Assembly (NCBI GenBank): GCA_036250225.1
Contig: JAPZLL010000008.1
Span: 1,302,001-1,366,000 of the forward strand
Source: Cercophora sp. LCS_1
Taxonomy: Eukaryota > Ascomycota > Sordariomycetes > Sordariales > Lasiosphaeriaceae
Direction: 5' to 3'
DNA: 64,000 nt
Under the pieces are notes generated by a model. It had not been told where the DNA came from, ran no database searches, and saw nothing but the letters and a program-made list of their open reading frames with translations. A program made the position numbers and the translations under genes. Below, piece after piece: positions 52,656 through 63,513 of the stretch (its first letter is position 1; each line of letters opens with the position of its first letter).

Positions 52656-53624
52656 TCACGCCGCCTTTTGCCCAAACACAACATGATACTCCAGATAAGC
52701 CCTTATCTTTCCGCCCGTCAACTCTTGGCGAACATTTCGCAGCATTATCTTGACTTCCTCTTCGGCCCAGCCCAGCACATCGCAATACAACCTCAGTGAA
52801 AACCCATCGAGACCCTCCAGAACCTGCGTCAGGTTCCAAAGCCCAACGGTCTTTAGGTGCTCATCCTTTGGCCACGGTCCAACCGGAAACTTGAACTTGT
52901 GACGCACCACGTTGACAAACCCGGCATCTCGAGCCCATCCCTCCAATTTGGGCCCAGGCATCGGGTCTCTTCCCAGCCCTTCACCCGCCGAAATGAGACC
53001 TTCGACCCATCTACGAGTGCTGTGGTCTGCCTTGAGTGACCCGTCGTCCGACATCCACCGTCCGTTGTAGTCCTGAAGCTCGGCCCATCCGCCCGGTGCA
53101 AGATTGTCATAAATCGCCTTGACGTACTTGGGCCAATCGACGATGCTCCCAGCCATGTATCTGCTGAAAATGAAATCGAATGGTTTCTCATGCACCCATT
53201 GACTTTCCACATCGTCGACCTCAAACTTGACATTCGGCGGCACCCACTGTGGCGTCACGGCTGACAAGTCGTTGCCGAGGATCTCTGCGTCTGGGAAAAC
53301 ACCAGCCATTTCGATCGCCCAGAGCCCGGTTCCGGTTCCGATATCGAGGATGCGCTTTGTTGTTTCGGGGAGAGGAGACAGGAAGAGCTTGCGGCCTGTG
53401 CCGAGAACGGCGAGATGGTGTGTCTTGTCGAGTCGCTGTTGCTCAGGCTCGTCGTTAGGCATCGGGTAGGCGCCTGCACGGTAGGCATGGTAGCGGCGGC
53501 CGTGTTCGATGGGGTAGTCTGTTGCGCTGGAACCGAGTGAGGTAGAGAAAGCGGAGAGTTGGTCGTCAATGGGCGAGAGTGTGGGATCAACCTCGATATC
53601 GTCGTGTGGGCTTGGAAAGGACAT
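52656..53624 (-). CDS. SAM-dependent methyltransferase (LaeA/UMTA-like)
   Basis: 322 residues from the ATG at 53624 (the frame opens slightly earlier without ATG). The order is typical of fungal secondary-metabolism-linked methyltransferases: EHGRRYHAYRAGAYPMPNDEPEQQRLD (N-terminal recognition segment), then KRILDIGTGTGLWAIEMAGVFP (motif I, SAM-binding GxGTG), AEILGNDLSAVTPQWVPPNVKFEVDDVES (acidic residue binding ribose, motif post-I), FDFIFSRYMAGSIVDW, LAPGGWAELQDYN (motif III-like) and C-terminal EYHVVFGQK. The same family includes LaeA and many cluster-associated enzymes, but this gene has no biosynthetic cluster beside it. Target unknown. Confidence 0.92.
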   Translation of the reverse strand: MSFPSPHDDIEVDPTLSPIDDQLSAFSTSLGSSATDYPIEHGRRYHAYRAGAYPMPNDEPEQQRLDKTHHLAVLGTGRKLFLSPLPETTKRILDIGTGTGLWAIEMAGVFPDAEILGNDLSAVTPQWVPPNVKFEVDDVESQWVHEKPFDFIFSRYMAGSIVDWPKYVKAIYDNLAPGGWAELQDYNGRWMSDDGSLKADHSTRRWVEGLISAGEGLGRDPMPGPKLEGWARDAGFVNVVRHKFKFPVGPWPKDEHLKTVGLWNLTQVLEGLDGFSLRLYCDVLGWAEEEVKIMLRNVRQELTGGKIRAYLEYHVVFGQKAA

Positions 53625-54113
53625 TGTTGCTGTTGGCACAGAGGGCGCTGCAAGAGGTACAGGGAAGCGATGCCAGTGCGGGAAATACGGTTGGCGGTGT
53701 TTATGATGATGCTGCGGGGAAGTTTCCTGTGCCCGCTGATCAGGCGTCGAGGGTGATGTGCTGACTGCTGCATGATGTGGCCAAATCCCACGAATAAGCG
53801 TGTCGCCTTTTGCTGCAAGACATCTGCTTGGCTGCGAATCTTCGTTCTTGAGCCCCCGTCAACAAGAAGACTCCATGGAAGCCAGCACAGAGCGAATCGG
53901 GTGACCAAATGAGTGATATTTCAATTGAATTGACGCAGAAGGCATGGAGGCCGCTGGTGGCAATGGCGGAAGCAAGCATCGCGAATACCCTGCCTCGCGT
54001 ACCCAGCATGCCTAGATATTTGCAGAAAAAGACATGATGGGTAATGAACTTTCAAGCCAAGTTGATGCTAATCCTGCTGATAAGGACAATCAGAAGCAAT
54101 GTCGAGAATCGAC
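53625..54113. other. intergenic, no gene seen
   Basis: About 490 bp, methyltransferase promoter and 3' end of the next gene; nothing else recognised. Confidence 0.45.
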
Positions 54114-54975
54114 TCAGCCCAAAACCTTGTGAGCAAGTGGTCGCAAGTCCGGTATCGACGAGACAAGGCCCGGAAACGCGAGTGAGATCAACACGTTCCA
54201 CAGAGGGCTCAGGAATGCCGTCAAGATGGCAACTAGCAGAAGGTGGTTTATACTAAATCTTCTGTCATTGCGGTAGCGCTTCGGGGCATGCGGGCCGACC
54301 ATCTTTTCGAGCGGAGCAATGTGCTCCTTGGATGCCGTCTTGACACCAGCATCGAGACCGGGCAGGCCGTCGATGCTCCACGCGTTTTTGAATGCCCAGT
54401 ATCTACAAGCTTAAGTCAGCAGTGCATTGCTACTCGGTCTTCAGATCATACCTCTCTAACTTGTCGTCCTCCTTGCCCTGTTCATACCTCTCGGCTTTCT
54501 TGGCAAAAAACTCATTGAGCGTGTGGCGGTAGTCCTTGAAGTCGAAATAAGGGACCGAGTATCCACACGAGCTCGCGACCTGGTGGATATCCACGATGAT
54601 GATGGCGCGGGAACCAGGGATGGTCTTGACAGCGTGCTTCTCGACAAACTCGGCAAAGGCGGCCGTGCCATTCTCGAGTGCGCGGCCGCGGCCAAACAGA
54701 CGGACAATCCTGGGTGGCCCCTCGAATGCATTGAACATGATGGTGATGCGGCCATTTCCGGGCTCGTAAAGATGCGAAATGGTCTCGTTGCCGCTGCCAG
54801 TCAGATCCATGTACCAGAAAGTGGATTCGTCAATGACGCCAAAGTAGGGCCCGCCCTTGGGCGAGACATTGACATGGCCTGCCGACGAAAGAGGAGCTGT
54901 CGCGACCCAGAATACCTTTTGCTCGCGAATCCAGTCCTGGTATGCCTCAGGAACCGTCTCGTAGAATTTGCCCAT
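54114..54975 (-). CDS. pyridoxamine 5'-phosphate oxidase-fold protein with C-terminal membrane helix
   Basis: Two exons: 54975-54452 and 54402-54114, with a 49-nt intron (GTATGA, acceptor TTGTAG) that joins AG|A in frame. 270 residues. The N-terminal split-barrel domain reads MGKFYETVPEAYQDWIREQKVFWVATAPLSS, GHVNVSPKGGPYFGVIDESTFWYMDLTGSGNETISHL, GRITIMFNAFEGPPRIVRLFGRG and SCGYSVPYFDF, the fungal PNPOx-like FMN-binding pattern. The C-terminus has WAFKNAWSIDGLPGLDAG and a hydrophobic helix (HLLLVAILTAFLSPLWNVLISLAF) near the end, suggesting a tail anchor. Biochemical role is unknown for most members; FMN or heme-linked redox is inferred. Confidence 0.9.
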
Positions 54976-55695
54976 CTTGTCGACGGCGAGAAGTTGCTGT
55001 CGAGTGTTGTTGAGGTTGAGTTTGCGCCAAGCCTCCGAGTCCGGGGAAGAGGAGCACTGCGGAGCTCGTCATGGACAGGGCGCTTTCGGATGGTGGGGGA
55101 ACATCACGTGCTGCTTGCGCGGCATCCGGCGACAGCATACGTGGCCGGCATTTGGCATTTAATATTTGTATCTTGCGGAGTCATCCTTTCCATGTTTTCG
55201 ATGTCCTGCAGGATGGCTTATCTTATCTGTATCCCGTTCGAATGTTTGAAGATCGCTTGCAAGTCCTAGTTCTTGGTGAGTAACACAAGACTGCGGGGTT
55301 CGTGGGATTCGCTGACGACACCTACGAGATTCGACGCATGGGGTTCTTCTTGAAAGGCCATAAAAGTCTCCCCAAACGCCGAGACAGATTACCAAGGCTG
55401 TTTAAACCACATTTCAACTTCTGCGATACGAGACAAGTTCCCTTAGGCGCCAGGGAACTCCAGTCGCATTATTGGCGAATCGCTTTTTCTGTACGGGCCT
55501 GTGTGACACAGAACGCCGCTGCCTTGCTGCCTGGCGCGGGATGTTGGCATGGGTGCCTGGTGTGCACAGTTGCGCACAACTTCGACGACACAACAACTCA
55601 TTCCAGCTTCAAGACAAGCCCACCCGCACTCGCGCGTCGCATAGCCCTATCCCACATTCGATATTGCCACACCGATAAAGAATACCGTTTTTACC
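54976..55695. other. shared divergent promoter region, no gene seen
   Basis: About 720 bp between the PNPOx-fold gene (minus) and the large C2H2 gene (plus). Short frames only. Confidence 0.5.
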
Positions 55696-58553
55696 ATGTC
55701 TTCACCGACTGTGGCAGCTGAGAGCGCCCGGCGCGCTGCGGCAGACACCGAGCGCGGGGTCACGTCGGCCCAAGTGGTGCCAAGCCCCCCGCCAAAGTCG
55801 GGGCCCTCCACCGACGACGCCCTAACCGACCAGCTCACGACGCTCAAAATCGAAGAAGCTGATTCATCTGACGACCTGAGCGAGGGCACAGAAACACCCA
55901 ATGAGCTCGCAGCTCCCAACCGCAATCACGATGTCATTGAGCAGATCATGCGCAGCTTCCGCGCCAATCTCGACCTCAAATTGGGGCAAGTGGCTAGCGC
56001 CGTTTCAACCGCCAAGTCCAAGCAGTCAAAGGAGACTGAGGCTCATGATGAGTCCAGTGAAGCGGATGACAATGATTCCGCACGCGAACCAGCACATTTG
56101 GCAGAGACTTCGACTGCATTGTCTGTCGATGCGAAGGCTAAGCCTCAGAAGGGCAAATCCGTGGAAGATGCCAAGAAGGGATCAGTTCCTGGGTCGGAGG
56201 AAGAGACTCTATCAACGTCTGTCGCTGCAATGCCCCAGGTCAAAGCCAAGAAATCGGCCTCGCTCTTCACCAGCATACGAAGTCCCAGGAGATTATTCCA
56301 GAAGCGTGCTGCGTTTGTCCAGCCTGGACCGTCGTTTGACGCCCAGTCGGAAGGGATTGCTCCAGCGGGTGGTTCGGTTTCCCTGGCTTCAGAGGTGCCA
56401 CCTTCTGCGCCTTCATCTGCGACAACGAGTAGTCCACCAGGTGCGCCGCCGCCACCTCCACCTGGTTCGAAAGCACCACCTCCACCCCCCAGGGCACCCG
56501 TACCCACCGCACTTCAGACAACTGCCACGCCAAGTGAAGACACCAGAATATACCCCGGTCTCGCTCTCGCATCTGCTTCTGCACTCGCTTCCACCCCTTC
56601 AACTTCCTCGTTCTCGGCCTCTACCCGGCAGCCTCCAAAGCCACCAGCGCCCAGCGCTAGATTCAGGAAAGCATCTCCCGCTACGCCGTCGGAAGCTAAG
56701 TCCAGTGCGCGATCTTCGCGAAGAGATGGGCTCCAGCGTAGGGAGGAGGCAAGCGATAGCACTGCGCTGGCGTTGGAAACAGAGAGCTTCCCGGAGCACA
56801 GCCAACCAGTCCAGGAACAACGACGGTCGTCATCATCATCAGCAGCATCGGCGCCGGCTCCACCATCAAATCTTCGCGATTATCGGCCACCTGCACCGGC
56901 TTCGTTCCGACCACCTCAGGTCGCCATGTTTCCTCAACCGTCAGCGTCCATGGGACAAATCGCCAGCTTTAGCGGATTCTCTGCCGACCGGTTTGGGGCG
57001 GCACCACCTCCCCGTCCGATCGCTCCTCGGGCCATTGTTCCTCCAGCAGCCCCAGCAGCGCCTCAACTACCTGATCTGCATGGTGGCGGTGGCCCCATGC
57101 CGTTTGGAAACACGAGCCTCGCACCCAGTGAAGAAGCAGAGATGGCGTTGTTGCTGCAGAATTTCATAAACCCCAATGCCGGCCAATTTCCAGGCCCCGC
57201 CAACGACCCGACATCAGCGATATCGCCGCTTGATCTCCAGCAAGCGCTGCTCTCCGCCTCAACGATGGCATCCCCATTTATGGGCATGGGACTCACTTTT
57301 GTCCAGCAGGGCATGTCACTGCCCGAGGTTGAGCCGCGTCACCAGTCGGTCTCGAGCCCGGAAACGCCGAATCGGAGTGGGCCTGTGCACCAGCCTGTGA
57401 CTCCCCAGTCCATGGGGCGCGCAAAGCATGATCAAGACTGGGAGGAAGGGGTCGCAAGTGACCACGACGGCCGGCGAAAGAAGCAGAGGCGGAGCGTCGC
57501 GGACAAAGGGGGTGCGGGGGGGTCGAAGAAGTTTGCGTGCCCGTATTTCAAGCGCAATCGCCGCAAGTACAGCAAATGGACGTCCTGCCCGGGGCCTGGG
57601 TGGGATGAGGTCCACCGAGTCAAGTAAGTCGTCTTTGTCGAAACTCTCCACTTCAATATTCATCCACTAATACAATCAGAACGCATCTGTATCGTCGACA
57701 CGCCTTGCCGATCCAGTGCCCCCGCTGCTGGGACATCTTCAAAACCGAAGACGCTCTCAACGCGCATCTTCAGCATGATGTGCGCTGCGAGGTCCGGGAA
57801 AACCGCAGTTTGGTCGAAGGCTTCACAAAGGACCAGGAGAAAAAGCTGCGCAGTCGTAAAAAGGCAACAGCAGACACGACTGACGAGGATAAGTGGCGGG
57901 AGATTTACACCATCTTGTTCCCAGACGACGATCCGGAATCCACCCCAACCCCTTACTATGATTCCACTGACTACGAGCCCGACGACTCGGCGTCCCCACG
58001 ATCCGGTGAGCTGGAAGACTACACGACTTTTGTGCGCCGCGAGATGCCCACTCTCGTTCGAAGAGAGCTCGAGAACCTGTTTGACAACGAGTTCCAGGAC
58101 ATCGAGGCGCACCTCCGTCCACGCGTCGCCGAGATTGTCCTCAAGCTTCAGCCCAAGCTCCTGGGTTTGTACAAGCAATCACAGATGCCGCTGAGCGAAT
58201 ACGGCCCACCATCAAATGAGCCGCTTCCAAGCGGTGATCAGGGCTTGACGCCAGCTCTGTCCCACAGGACTGGGACTGACCAGGGGTCAACGCCGACAAC
58301 GGACCCATACCTGGCGCCCAGTACCGACTTTACTTTCGACACCGGAGATGTCTTGAACTTTGACACAACTGGTTTGGGGTTGGGTGGATGGGAACAGCCT
58401 TTGCCGTATGACGGGGACTATGTGGACGCAGGATTTAACTGGGACAATGATTTTAACCATCTCCTGAACCCGGCGCTAATCCTAGGAGGAGATAAGGCGA
58501 CAGTCTCAGGGTGGGAGCCGCAAGCTCATGGTCAGGATGGTTACCGGGGGTAA
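55696..58553 (+). CDS. large fungal C2H2-type protein with disordered N-terminus
   Basis: Two exons: 55696-57623 and 57680-58553, with a 56-nt intron (GTAAGT, branch ACTAATA, acceptor AATCAG) that joins AA|A in frame inside the zinc-finger block. 933 residues. The first 590 are Ser/Pro/Ala-rich and disordered with poly-Pro runs (APPPPPPGSKAPPPPPRAP). The conserved block is FACPYFKRNRRKY, CPGPGWDEVHRVKTHLYRRHALPIQCPRCWDIFKTEDALNAHLQ, a known fungal C2H2 variant with CPY...C...H-x4-H and CPRC...H. The C-terminal part has an acidic region (LFPDDDPESTPT), a helical segment (VRRELENLFDNEFQDIEAHLRPRVAEIVLKLQPKLLGLY) and a Gly/Asp-rich tail. Nuclear regulator is the likely role; targets unknown. Confidence 0.9.
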
Positions 58554-59116
58554 GGCGGTGAGAGGTGTCGGGATGCAAAGATCAGTTGATGGCGGCGAGA
58601 CTACATCTCTTACACAATAGTGCTTGGCCAATTATAGAAACCTTTCTACCAGACTCTGTTCTGACACCTTGCATGCAAGAATCCTCTTCACGACGTCCAA
58701 CACCACGATTCAACTCGCAGGTTTTGCTGATACTTGTTTTTAGGGTGATTTAAGGGCCGACAGAGAGCAGAGTCTCACACCATGGCAGGAGCTTTTATTT
58801 TCTCCGCCAATCGTGGCAATGTGTTGGATTGATCAGCCCAGCCAAAGTGACTGTCAACCCAAGTCGTTACCTTGACTCGATGCGGTCCGGGAAATTTCAC
58901 TTACCGAGACCTCGGAGCGGGGATGGCAACGCCCGATCTTTGATGCGATTGGGGCGCATCTAACCGGCTGCACTAATGATTTGGACCCCGAGTCCCACCA
59001 ATCTTGGTTGGAAGTATTGAGGATATTGACTGCGACTACAACCATGAGTCTGCTATAAAGTCTAGGCGGGGGGCCTCATGGAACATGGTCGTCACGCGAC
59101 GAGATTTCTTCCAAAA
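58554..59116. other. intergenic with promoter of the GH127-like gene
   Basis: About 560 bp. TATAAAG at 59054-59060 lies about 60 bp upstream of the ATG at 59117. Nothing else seen. Confidence 0.45.
59054..59060 (+). promoter_or_regulatory. TATA-like box for the GH127-like gene
   Basis: TATAAAG about 60 bp upstream of the start at 59117. Confidence 0.35.
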
Positions 59117-60948
59117 ATGCTATATTTGACACAGCTGCTTGTTGCCATCGCATGGCCCGTCATTGCCATCGCGCAGCCAGCCAACCTCGCCGGTGTTGTC
59201 ACCCATCCGTTCGACCTCAGCTCCGTCTCTCTGACTGACAGCCGATGGACGGGCAACCAAAATCGGACCATCAACTATCTCAAGTTTATCGATGTTGAGC
59301 GTCTTCTCTATAACTTTCGGGCTAACCACCGTCTGGCGCAACACCAAATGGAGGGTGGGACGCGCCTGACTTTCCCTTCCGCACACACGCCCAAGGTCAC
59401 TATCTGACCGCCTGGGCACACTGCTACACGTCACTTGGAGATGCGACTTGTCGCGAACGTGCCACATACTTTGTCGCCGAACTTGCGAAATGTCAGGCAA
59501 ACAACGCCGCTGCTGGCTTCAGCACCGGCTACCTCTCGGGCTTTCCGGAGTCAGAGATTGCAGCAGTCGAAGCGAGGACACTCAGCAACGGCAACGTCCC
59601 TTACTATGCCATCCATAAGACCATGGCAGGGCTCCTCGATGTCTGGCGGATTCTCGACGACCGAAAAGCCGGAGACGTCCTTCTCGCCTTGGCCGGATGG
59701 GTCGACGCTCGAACTGCCCGGTTGAGCTACGCCCAGATGCAAACCATGCTCGGGACCGAGTTCGGCGGCATGAACGACGTCTTGACCGAGATACACCAAC
59801 AAACCGGGGACAAGCGCTGGCTGAGCGTCGCCCAGCGTTTCGACCACGCCGCTGTCTTTGATCCGCTCGCGTCGAACAGAGATCAGCTCAGCGGTCTTCA
59901 CGCCAACACTCAAGTGCCCAAGTGGATCGGCGCGGCAAGAGAGTATCAGTCGACTGGAAACACTCGGTATCGTGACATTGCGCGGAACGCCTGGAAGATG
60001 ACGGTTGAAGCGCATAGCTACGCCATCGGCGGCAACAGCCAAGCTGAACACTTTCGCCCGCCCAATGCTATCTCGCAGCATCTCGCCAAAGACACGGCCG
60101 AGGGCTGTAACACCTACAACATGCTCAAGCTGACGCGTGAATTGTGGCGCATGGACCCAAACAACACCGAGTACTTCGACTTTTACGAGCGCGCCCTCAT
60201 CAACCACATGCTGGGCTGGCAGAATCCCGCCGACAGCCATGGACACATCACGTACTTCACCTCGCTCAACCCCGGTGGCCGACGTGGAGTCGGTCCAGCA
60301 TGGGGCGGTGGTACTTGGAGCACCGACTACCAGTCGTTCTGGTGTTGTCAAGGAACCGGACTCGAGACGAACACCAAGTTGATGGACTCCATCTATTTTC
60401 ACGCTGACTCGACCTTATTCGTCAATCTGTTCACGCCTTCGGTTCTCAAGTGGGCAGAGCGCAACACCACCGTTCAGCAAATCACTTCATTCCCAGTTCA
60501 AGACACGGTCTCTCTGGTTATACAAAGTCAGAGCGCCTGGGAACTGCGAGTGCGTATCCCCTCTTGGACATCTGCTGCAGAGGTGAGCATCAACGGGGAA
60601 AGAGTTCCGGGGACGGTCACATCGGGAGCGTATTTCTCCATTGCACGGGCTTGGGGACCTGGGGACAAAGTTGTCATTCGGTTGCCAATGAAGCTGCGTC
60701 TCGTCCCGGCGAACGACAAGACAAGCGTGGCAGCAATTGCGTATGGCCCCGTTGTTCTTTCTGGCAACTATGGCAATTCGGCGCTATCGTCAATGCCAAG
60801 CCTTTCCCTCGACTCTCTGCGACGTTTGAGTTCAACAAGTCTTGACTTTGCGGCGACGGCGGATGGGAAGGCAATCAATCTTGGGCCGTTTTACGACGCG
60901 CATGGGTTCAACTATAATGTATACTGGATGACAACAGGCAAACTCTAG
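59117..60948 (+). pseudogene. GH127-like (DUF1680) beta-L-arabinofuranosidase-type protein with a frameshift
   Basis: Family members release L-arabinose or related sugars from plant polymers or glycoproteins. The ATG at 59117 gives a signal peptide (MLYLTQLLVAIAWPVIAIAQ) and the family start HPFDLSSVSLTDSRWTGNQNRTINYLKFIDVERLLYNFRANH. Near 59331-59345 the frame is lost. The next frame reads GATPNGGWDAPDFPFRTHAQGHYLTAWAHCYTSLGD, a core motif, and then runs uninterrupted to the stop (60946-60948). It includes GSGF-type STGYLSGFPESEI, PYYAIHKTMAGLLDVW, GGMNDVLTEIHQQTGD, HANTQVPKWIGAARE, AEGCNTYNMLKLTRELW and YQSFWCCQGTGLETNTKLMDSIYF (CCxGxGxE). A single-base indel explains it: either a recent inactivation or an assembly error. 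The rest is well preserved. Confidence 0.85.
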
Positions 60949-61016
60949 AAAACTAAGCCTTGTTGTGAAGAGAATCCTACCTACGACTTCAGCTATTCCA
61001 ACGTCAACGAACTATA

Positions 61017-61895
61017 TCAGTCACCACCATCATTTGCTCCCTCCAAAACCTCTTTGAAAACCTCCAAGTTCCCCTCTCCCCTCCTATCATAAACCGCAAA
61101 CCAAACCTCCCTAAACCACCCCTTGAACTCCTCCTCCCCAAGCACCTCCCCCCAACAGTTCGCAACCTCCCCCACCGGATTCCTAAACGCCCCGCACCCC
61201 AGCGCACCCAGCACCAACAACGTATGCCCCTCTGCCGCCGCCATCCTCAAGCACAGCCGCATCTTATCCCTCGTCAACTCCCTATCTCCCTCCTCCTTGT
61301 ACAGCACCCGTCCGCCCTCCTTTTTCGTCTCCGGCTTCCGAATCCCCGCAACGCTAAGCACGCTAACGACAGGTAACTTCTCCGGCTCATCAAATGGCAT
61401 CAGCTCATGGCCATCTGCGGCTGATGTCCTGAAAACGATCACGTCGCGCGTATATACCCCGTCACGCGGCGCGATGGGGTAGAGATTCTTGTGCAACGAC
61501 GCGGCGAGGGTACTCCGGAAACAGAGGGCTTCTTCTTGGGCCGAGGCGCCGCGGAGGAAGCCGCCTCCGGGGTTCTTTTCGGATGCCATGTTGAGGACTG
61601 CGACGCGCGTGGACTTGCTATCGTTGCTGTTTTCGCTGTCACCGAGGACGGTGGACGGCATGGAGATGGCGGCTTCAAACGAGTCGGACGGGACGACGCG
61701 GATGGACGTCTTTGAGAACTTTGGGGACTTGGACGGGTCGAGAGGGGCGAGCGTGGAGAGGGAATAGGGAGTTGATTTTGTGGGTGAGAGGTGGGGGAGG
61801 GCGGCGCTCACGGTCGGTGTTTGGGCGACGGTTTCGTGGGCGATTGCAGCCAGGGCGGCGCGCCGCGCTTGGGAGGCTTTGCTTCCGAACGGCAT
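61017..61895 (-). CDS. microbial-type PARG catalytic domain protein (TIGR02452-like)
   Basis: 292 residues, one exon. Poly(ADP-ribose) glycohydrolase-type macrodomains remove ADP-ribose chains from proteins. The signature is present: VAVLNMASEKNPGGGFLRGASAQEEALCFRSTLAASL at about 98-134, with the GGG loop and the QEE pair corresponding to the catalytic glutamates (PARG GGGx(6-8)QEE). Next are YTRDVIVFRTSAADGHEL, LPVVSVLSVAGIRKP and HTLLVLGALGCGAFRNPVGEVANCW (phosphate-binding loop), completing the macrodomain. The N-terminal 60 residues are Ala/Ser-rich and may be disordered. DNA-damage or ADP-ribose turnover is the likely role, by family. It converges with the GH127-like gene, 68 bp apart. 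Confidence 0.92.
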   Translation of the reverse strand: MPFGSKASQARRAALAAIAHETVAQTPTVSAALPHLSPTKSTPYSLSTLAPLDPSKSPKFSKTSIRVVPSDSFEAAISMPSTVLGDSENSNDSKSTRVAVLNMASEKNPGGGFLRGASAQEEALCFRSTLAASLHKNLYPIAPRDGVYTRDVIVFRTSAADGHELMPFDEPEKLPVVSVLSVAGIRKPETKKEGGRVLYKEEGDRELTRDKMRLCLRMAAAEGHTLLVLGALGCGAFRNPVGEVANCWGEVLGEEEFKGWFREVWFAVYDRRGEGNLEVFKEVLEGANDGGD

Positions 61896-62311
61896 TGTGG
61901 TGTGCGGACAGTTGTGTTTTGGGTTGGTTTGGTAATGGTGAGAAATTGCGATGATGATGATGGGAGTTTCAAGGTCAAGTATTTGTCCTGCTCGAATGAA
62001 CTAGGTAAAGTTGCCGGGTGACTCAGGCCGTGACACTGCCCGCCGAGATAGGGCGTTGTGTGGTTGGACGTTGGTCTTGGCATCGGCGATGCAGAGGTGC
62101 GGCTGAGAGTGCAAGCCCGACGCTTCACCGGAAAGATTGGTCGGCTTTCAACCACTTGGCGTTCAGGTTCAGGATGCAAATTTTCGGGCCATGGCACAGG
62201 GAGTCACGGTAATGCAACTGGGAAAAGTTGAATCGGGATTTTAATCATTTTTTATTGTGTTTAGTGTTGTGCCTTGCACCTGGAAAGCTTGATATGTCTT
62301 GACTGCATCTA
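61896..62311. other. intergenic, no gene seen
   Basis: About 420 bp between two minus-strand genes; promoter of the PARG gene. Confidence 0.45.
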
Positions 62312-62830
62312 TTAGACGAAAAAGCTTTGAATCTCGGGAATGCACAGTCGCGCTGCAACCTCGGCGTGCTTGGCAAAGATTTCAGCAGTGAGCATAGCAC
62401 ACTCCCGTCGCTTTGCATCGAGCTCCTCATTAAGTTTGCGGAAGCGAAGTTTTTTGTTCCAAGCCAGCTCCTCGACTTCGTCCAGTGTTGTTGGGAGTTT
62501 ATCCGCCGAACTAGTGTCCTCGTCAGTGATTGCGAGCCAGGATGCCAACCAGTGGTCAATCCGGAGTCTCTCGTACTCACCGATAACAGGGGCGCTATGC
62601 TCCTTGAGTTCCCAAGCTGTATTGATGTCCCTGTCCAGAACGGTGGCGATTTGGTTTAGCTTCTCGAGGTAGGTCTTGAGGTGGCTGCAGAGGGCATCCA
62701 GACAGCTTTTTACAAACTTTTGAACTGTCTCCTCCCTTTCCTTGCTCGCCTTGTCACTCAAGATGGATTTATAGCCCATCTTGCGGGCGACCAACTGAGC
62801 GATGGCAATGTCGAGGCCTTGGAAATCCAT
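62312..62830 (-). CDS. small helical protein of unknown function
   Basis: 172 residues from the ATG at 62830 (MDFQGLDIAIAQLVARKMGYK); the frame opens 18 codons further upstream at 62884, an alternative start. The sequence is highly charged and helical: KASKEREETVQKFVKSCLDALCSHLKTYLEKLNQI, then TTLDEVEELAWNKKLRFRKLNEELDAKRRE and a hydrophobic end IPEIQSFFV. No signal peptide or known domain. Coiled-coil bundle predicted from composition. Function and family unknown to me. Confidence 0.6.
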   Translation of the reverse strand: MDFQGLDIAIAQLVARKMGYKSILSDKASKEREETVQKFVKSCLDALCSHLKTYLEKLNQIATVLDRDINTAWELKEHSAPVIGEYERLRIDHWLASWLAITDEDTSSADKLPTTLDEVEELAWNKKLRFRKLNEELDAKRRECAMLTAEIFAKHAEVAARLCIPEIQSFFV

Positions 62831-63168
62831 GTTGCTGACTACCTGTCTAGTCAGCCTCAAGTGGTGGATGTCACTGTCCTTCATCCCTGAGTTGGCGAAT
62901 GGCTACGTGTTTAAATGCAGTTGTCAAGTGGTGAGCAGCCCTTGGTGGCCTCTGTCCCAAAAAGAAACAATGCGATTGTGCATGCCGAGAACAACGGACA
63001 TGTATTTTCTGTTTAAGAACAATGATCCCTGCTCAGAGTAACAAGAACCCAAAGAAATAAGTTTTTTTGTACCAAGAATTCGACCAGCTATTGACTCCTG
63101 CACATCATTCCAGTGAAGTATCCGCCAGCGCACATTCTGTATCAACTGCCGAAACAACCGTCAGTCAC
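62831..63168. other. spacer, nothing recognised
   Basis: About 340 bp between minus-strand genes; no supported frame. Confidence 0.45.
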
Positions 63169-63513
63169 TCAATCCTCTCCCTCGCTGTCGATCTTCTTCG
63201 CCTCTGACTTTGGAGGGAACTTGGGAGGCGCATTCGCACCGTGACCCCATCCACCGTACCCTTCGCCCGTCGCCATGCCACCCAATCCTGACGTCCCACC
63301 CATGTCCAGCTTCCCTGCGGCCTGATTGCCAGCTACCCCAGGGCGATCCTTGCCCCACTCGCGGATCTCGTCCTTACTCTTTCCGGTGTACTTGAGCACA
63401 TCTTCCTCCGAGAGCTCGCCTCGCTTGGCGTCTTGGAAGCGGCGATATATCGACTTCTTAGGCTGGTCGCCCTCAGCCTTGGTGTCGGTGTTTTTCTTGA
63501 AAAAGTTGAACAT
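63169..63513 (-). CDS. small hydrophilic protein of unknown function
   Basis: 114 residues, one exon: MFNFFKKNTDTKAEGDQPKKSIYRRFQDAKRGELSEEDVLKYTGKSKDEIREWGKDRPGVAGNQAAGKL then a Gly-rich region (GGTSGLGGMATGEGYGGWGHG) and an acidic/basic tail. The layout (basic-helical first half with DVLKYTGKSKDEI, Gly-rich second half) is like small conserved ascomycete proteins of unknown role. No signal peptide. I believe it is real because of coherent low-complexity domains and intact frame, but no family is recognised. Confidence 0.65.
   Translation of the reverse strand: MFNFFKKNTDTKAEGDQPKKSIYRRFQDAKRGELSEEDVLKYTGKSKDEIREWGKDRPGVAGNQAAGKLDMGGTSGLGGMATGEGYGGWGHGANAPPKFPPKSEAKKIDSEGED

Noticed and set aside
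36533..53624. Secondary-metabolite gene cluster (MDR reductase, SDR, LaeA-like methyltransferase)
   Set aside because: These enzymes are scattered over 17 kb among unrelated genes, with no polyketide synthase, peptide synthetase or terpene synthase.
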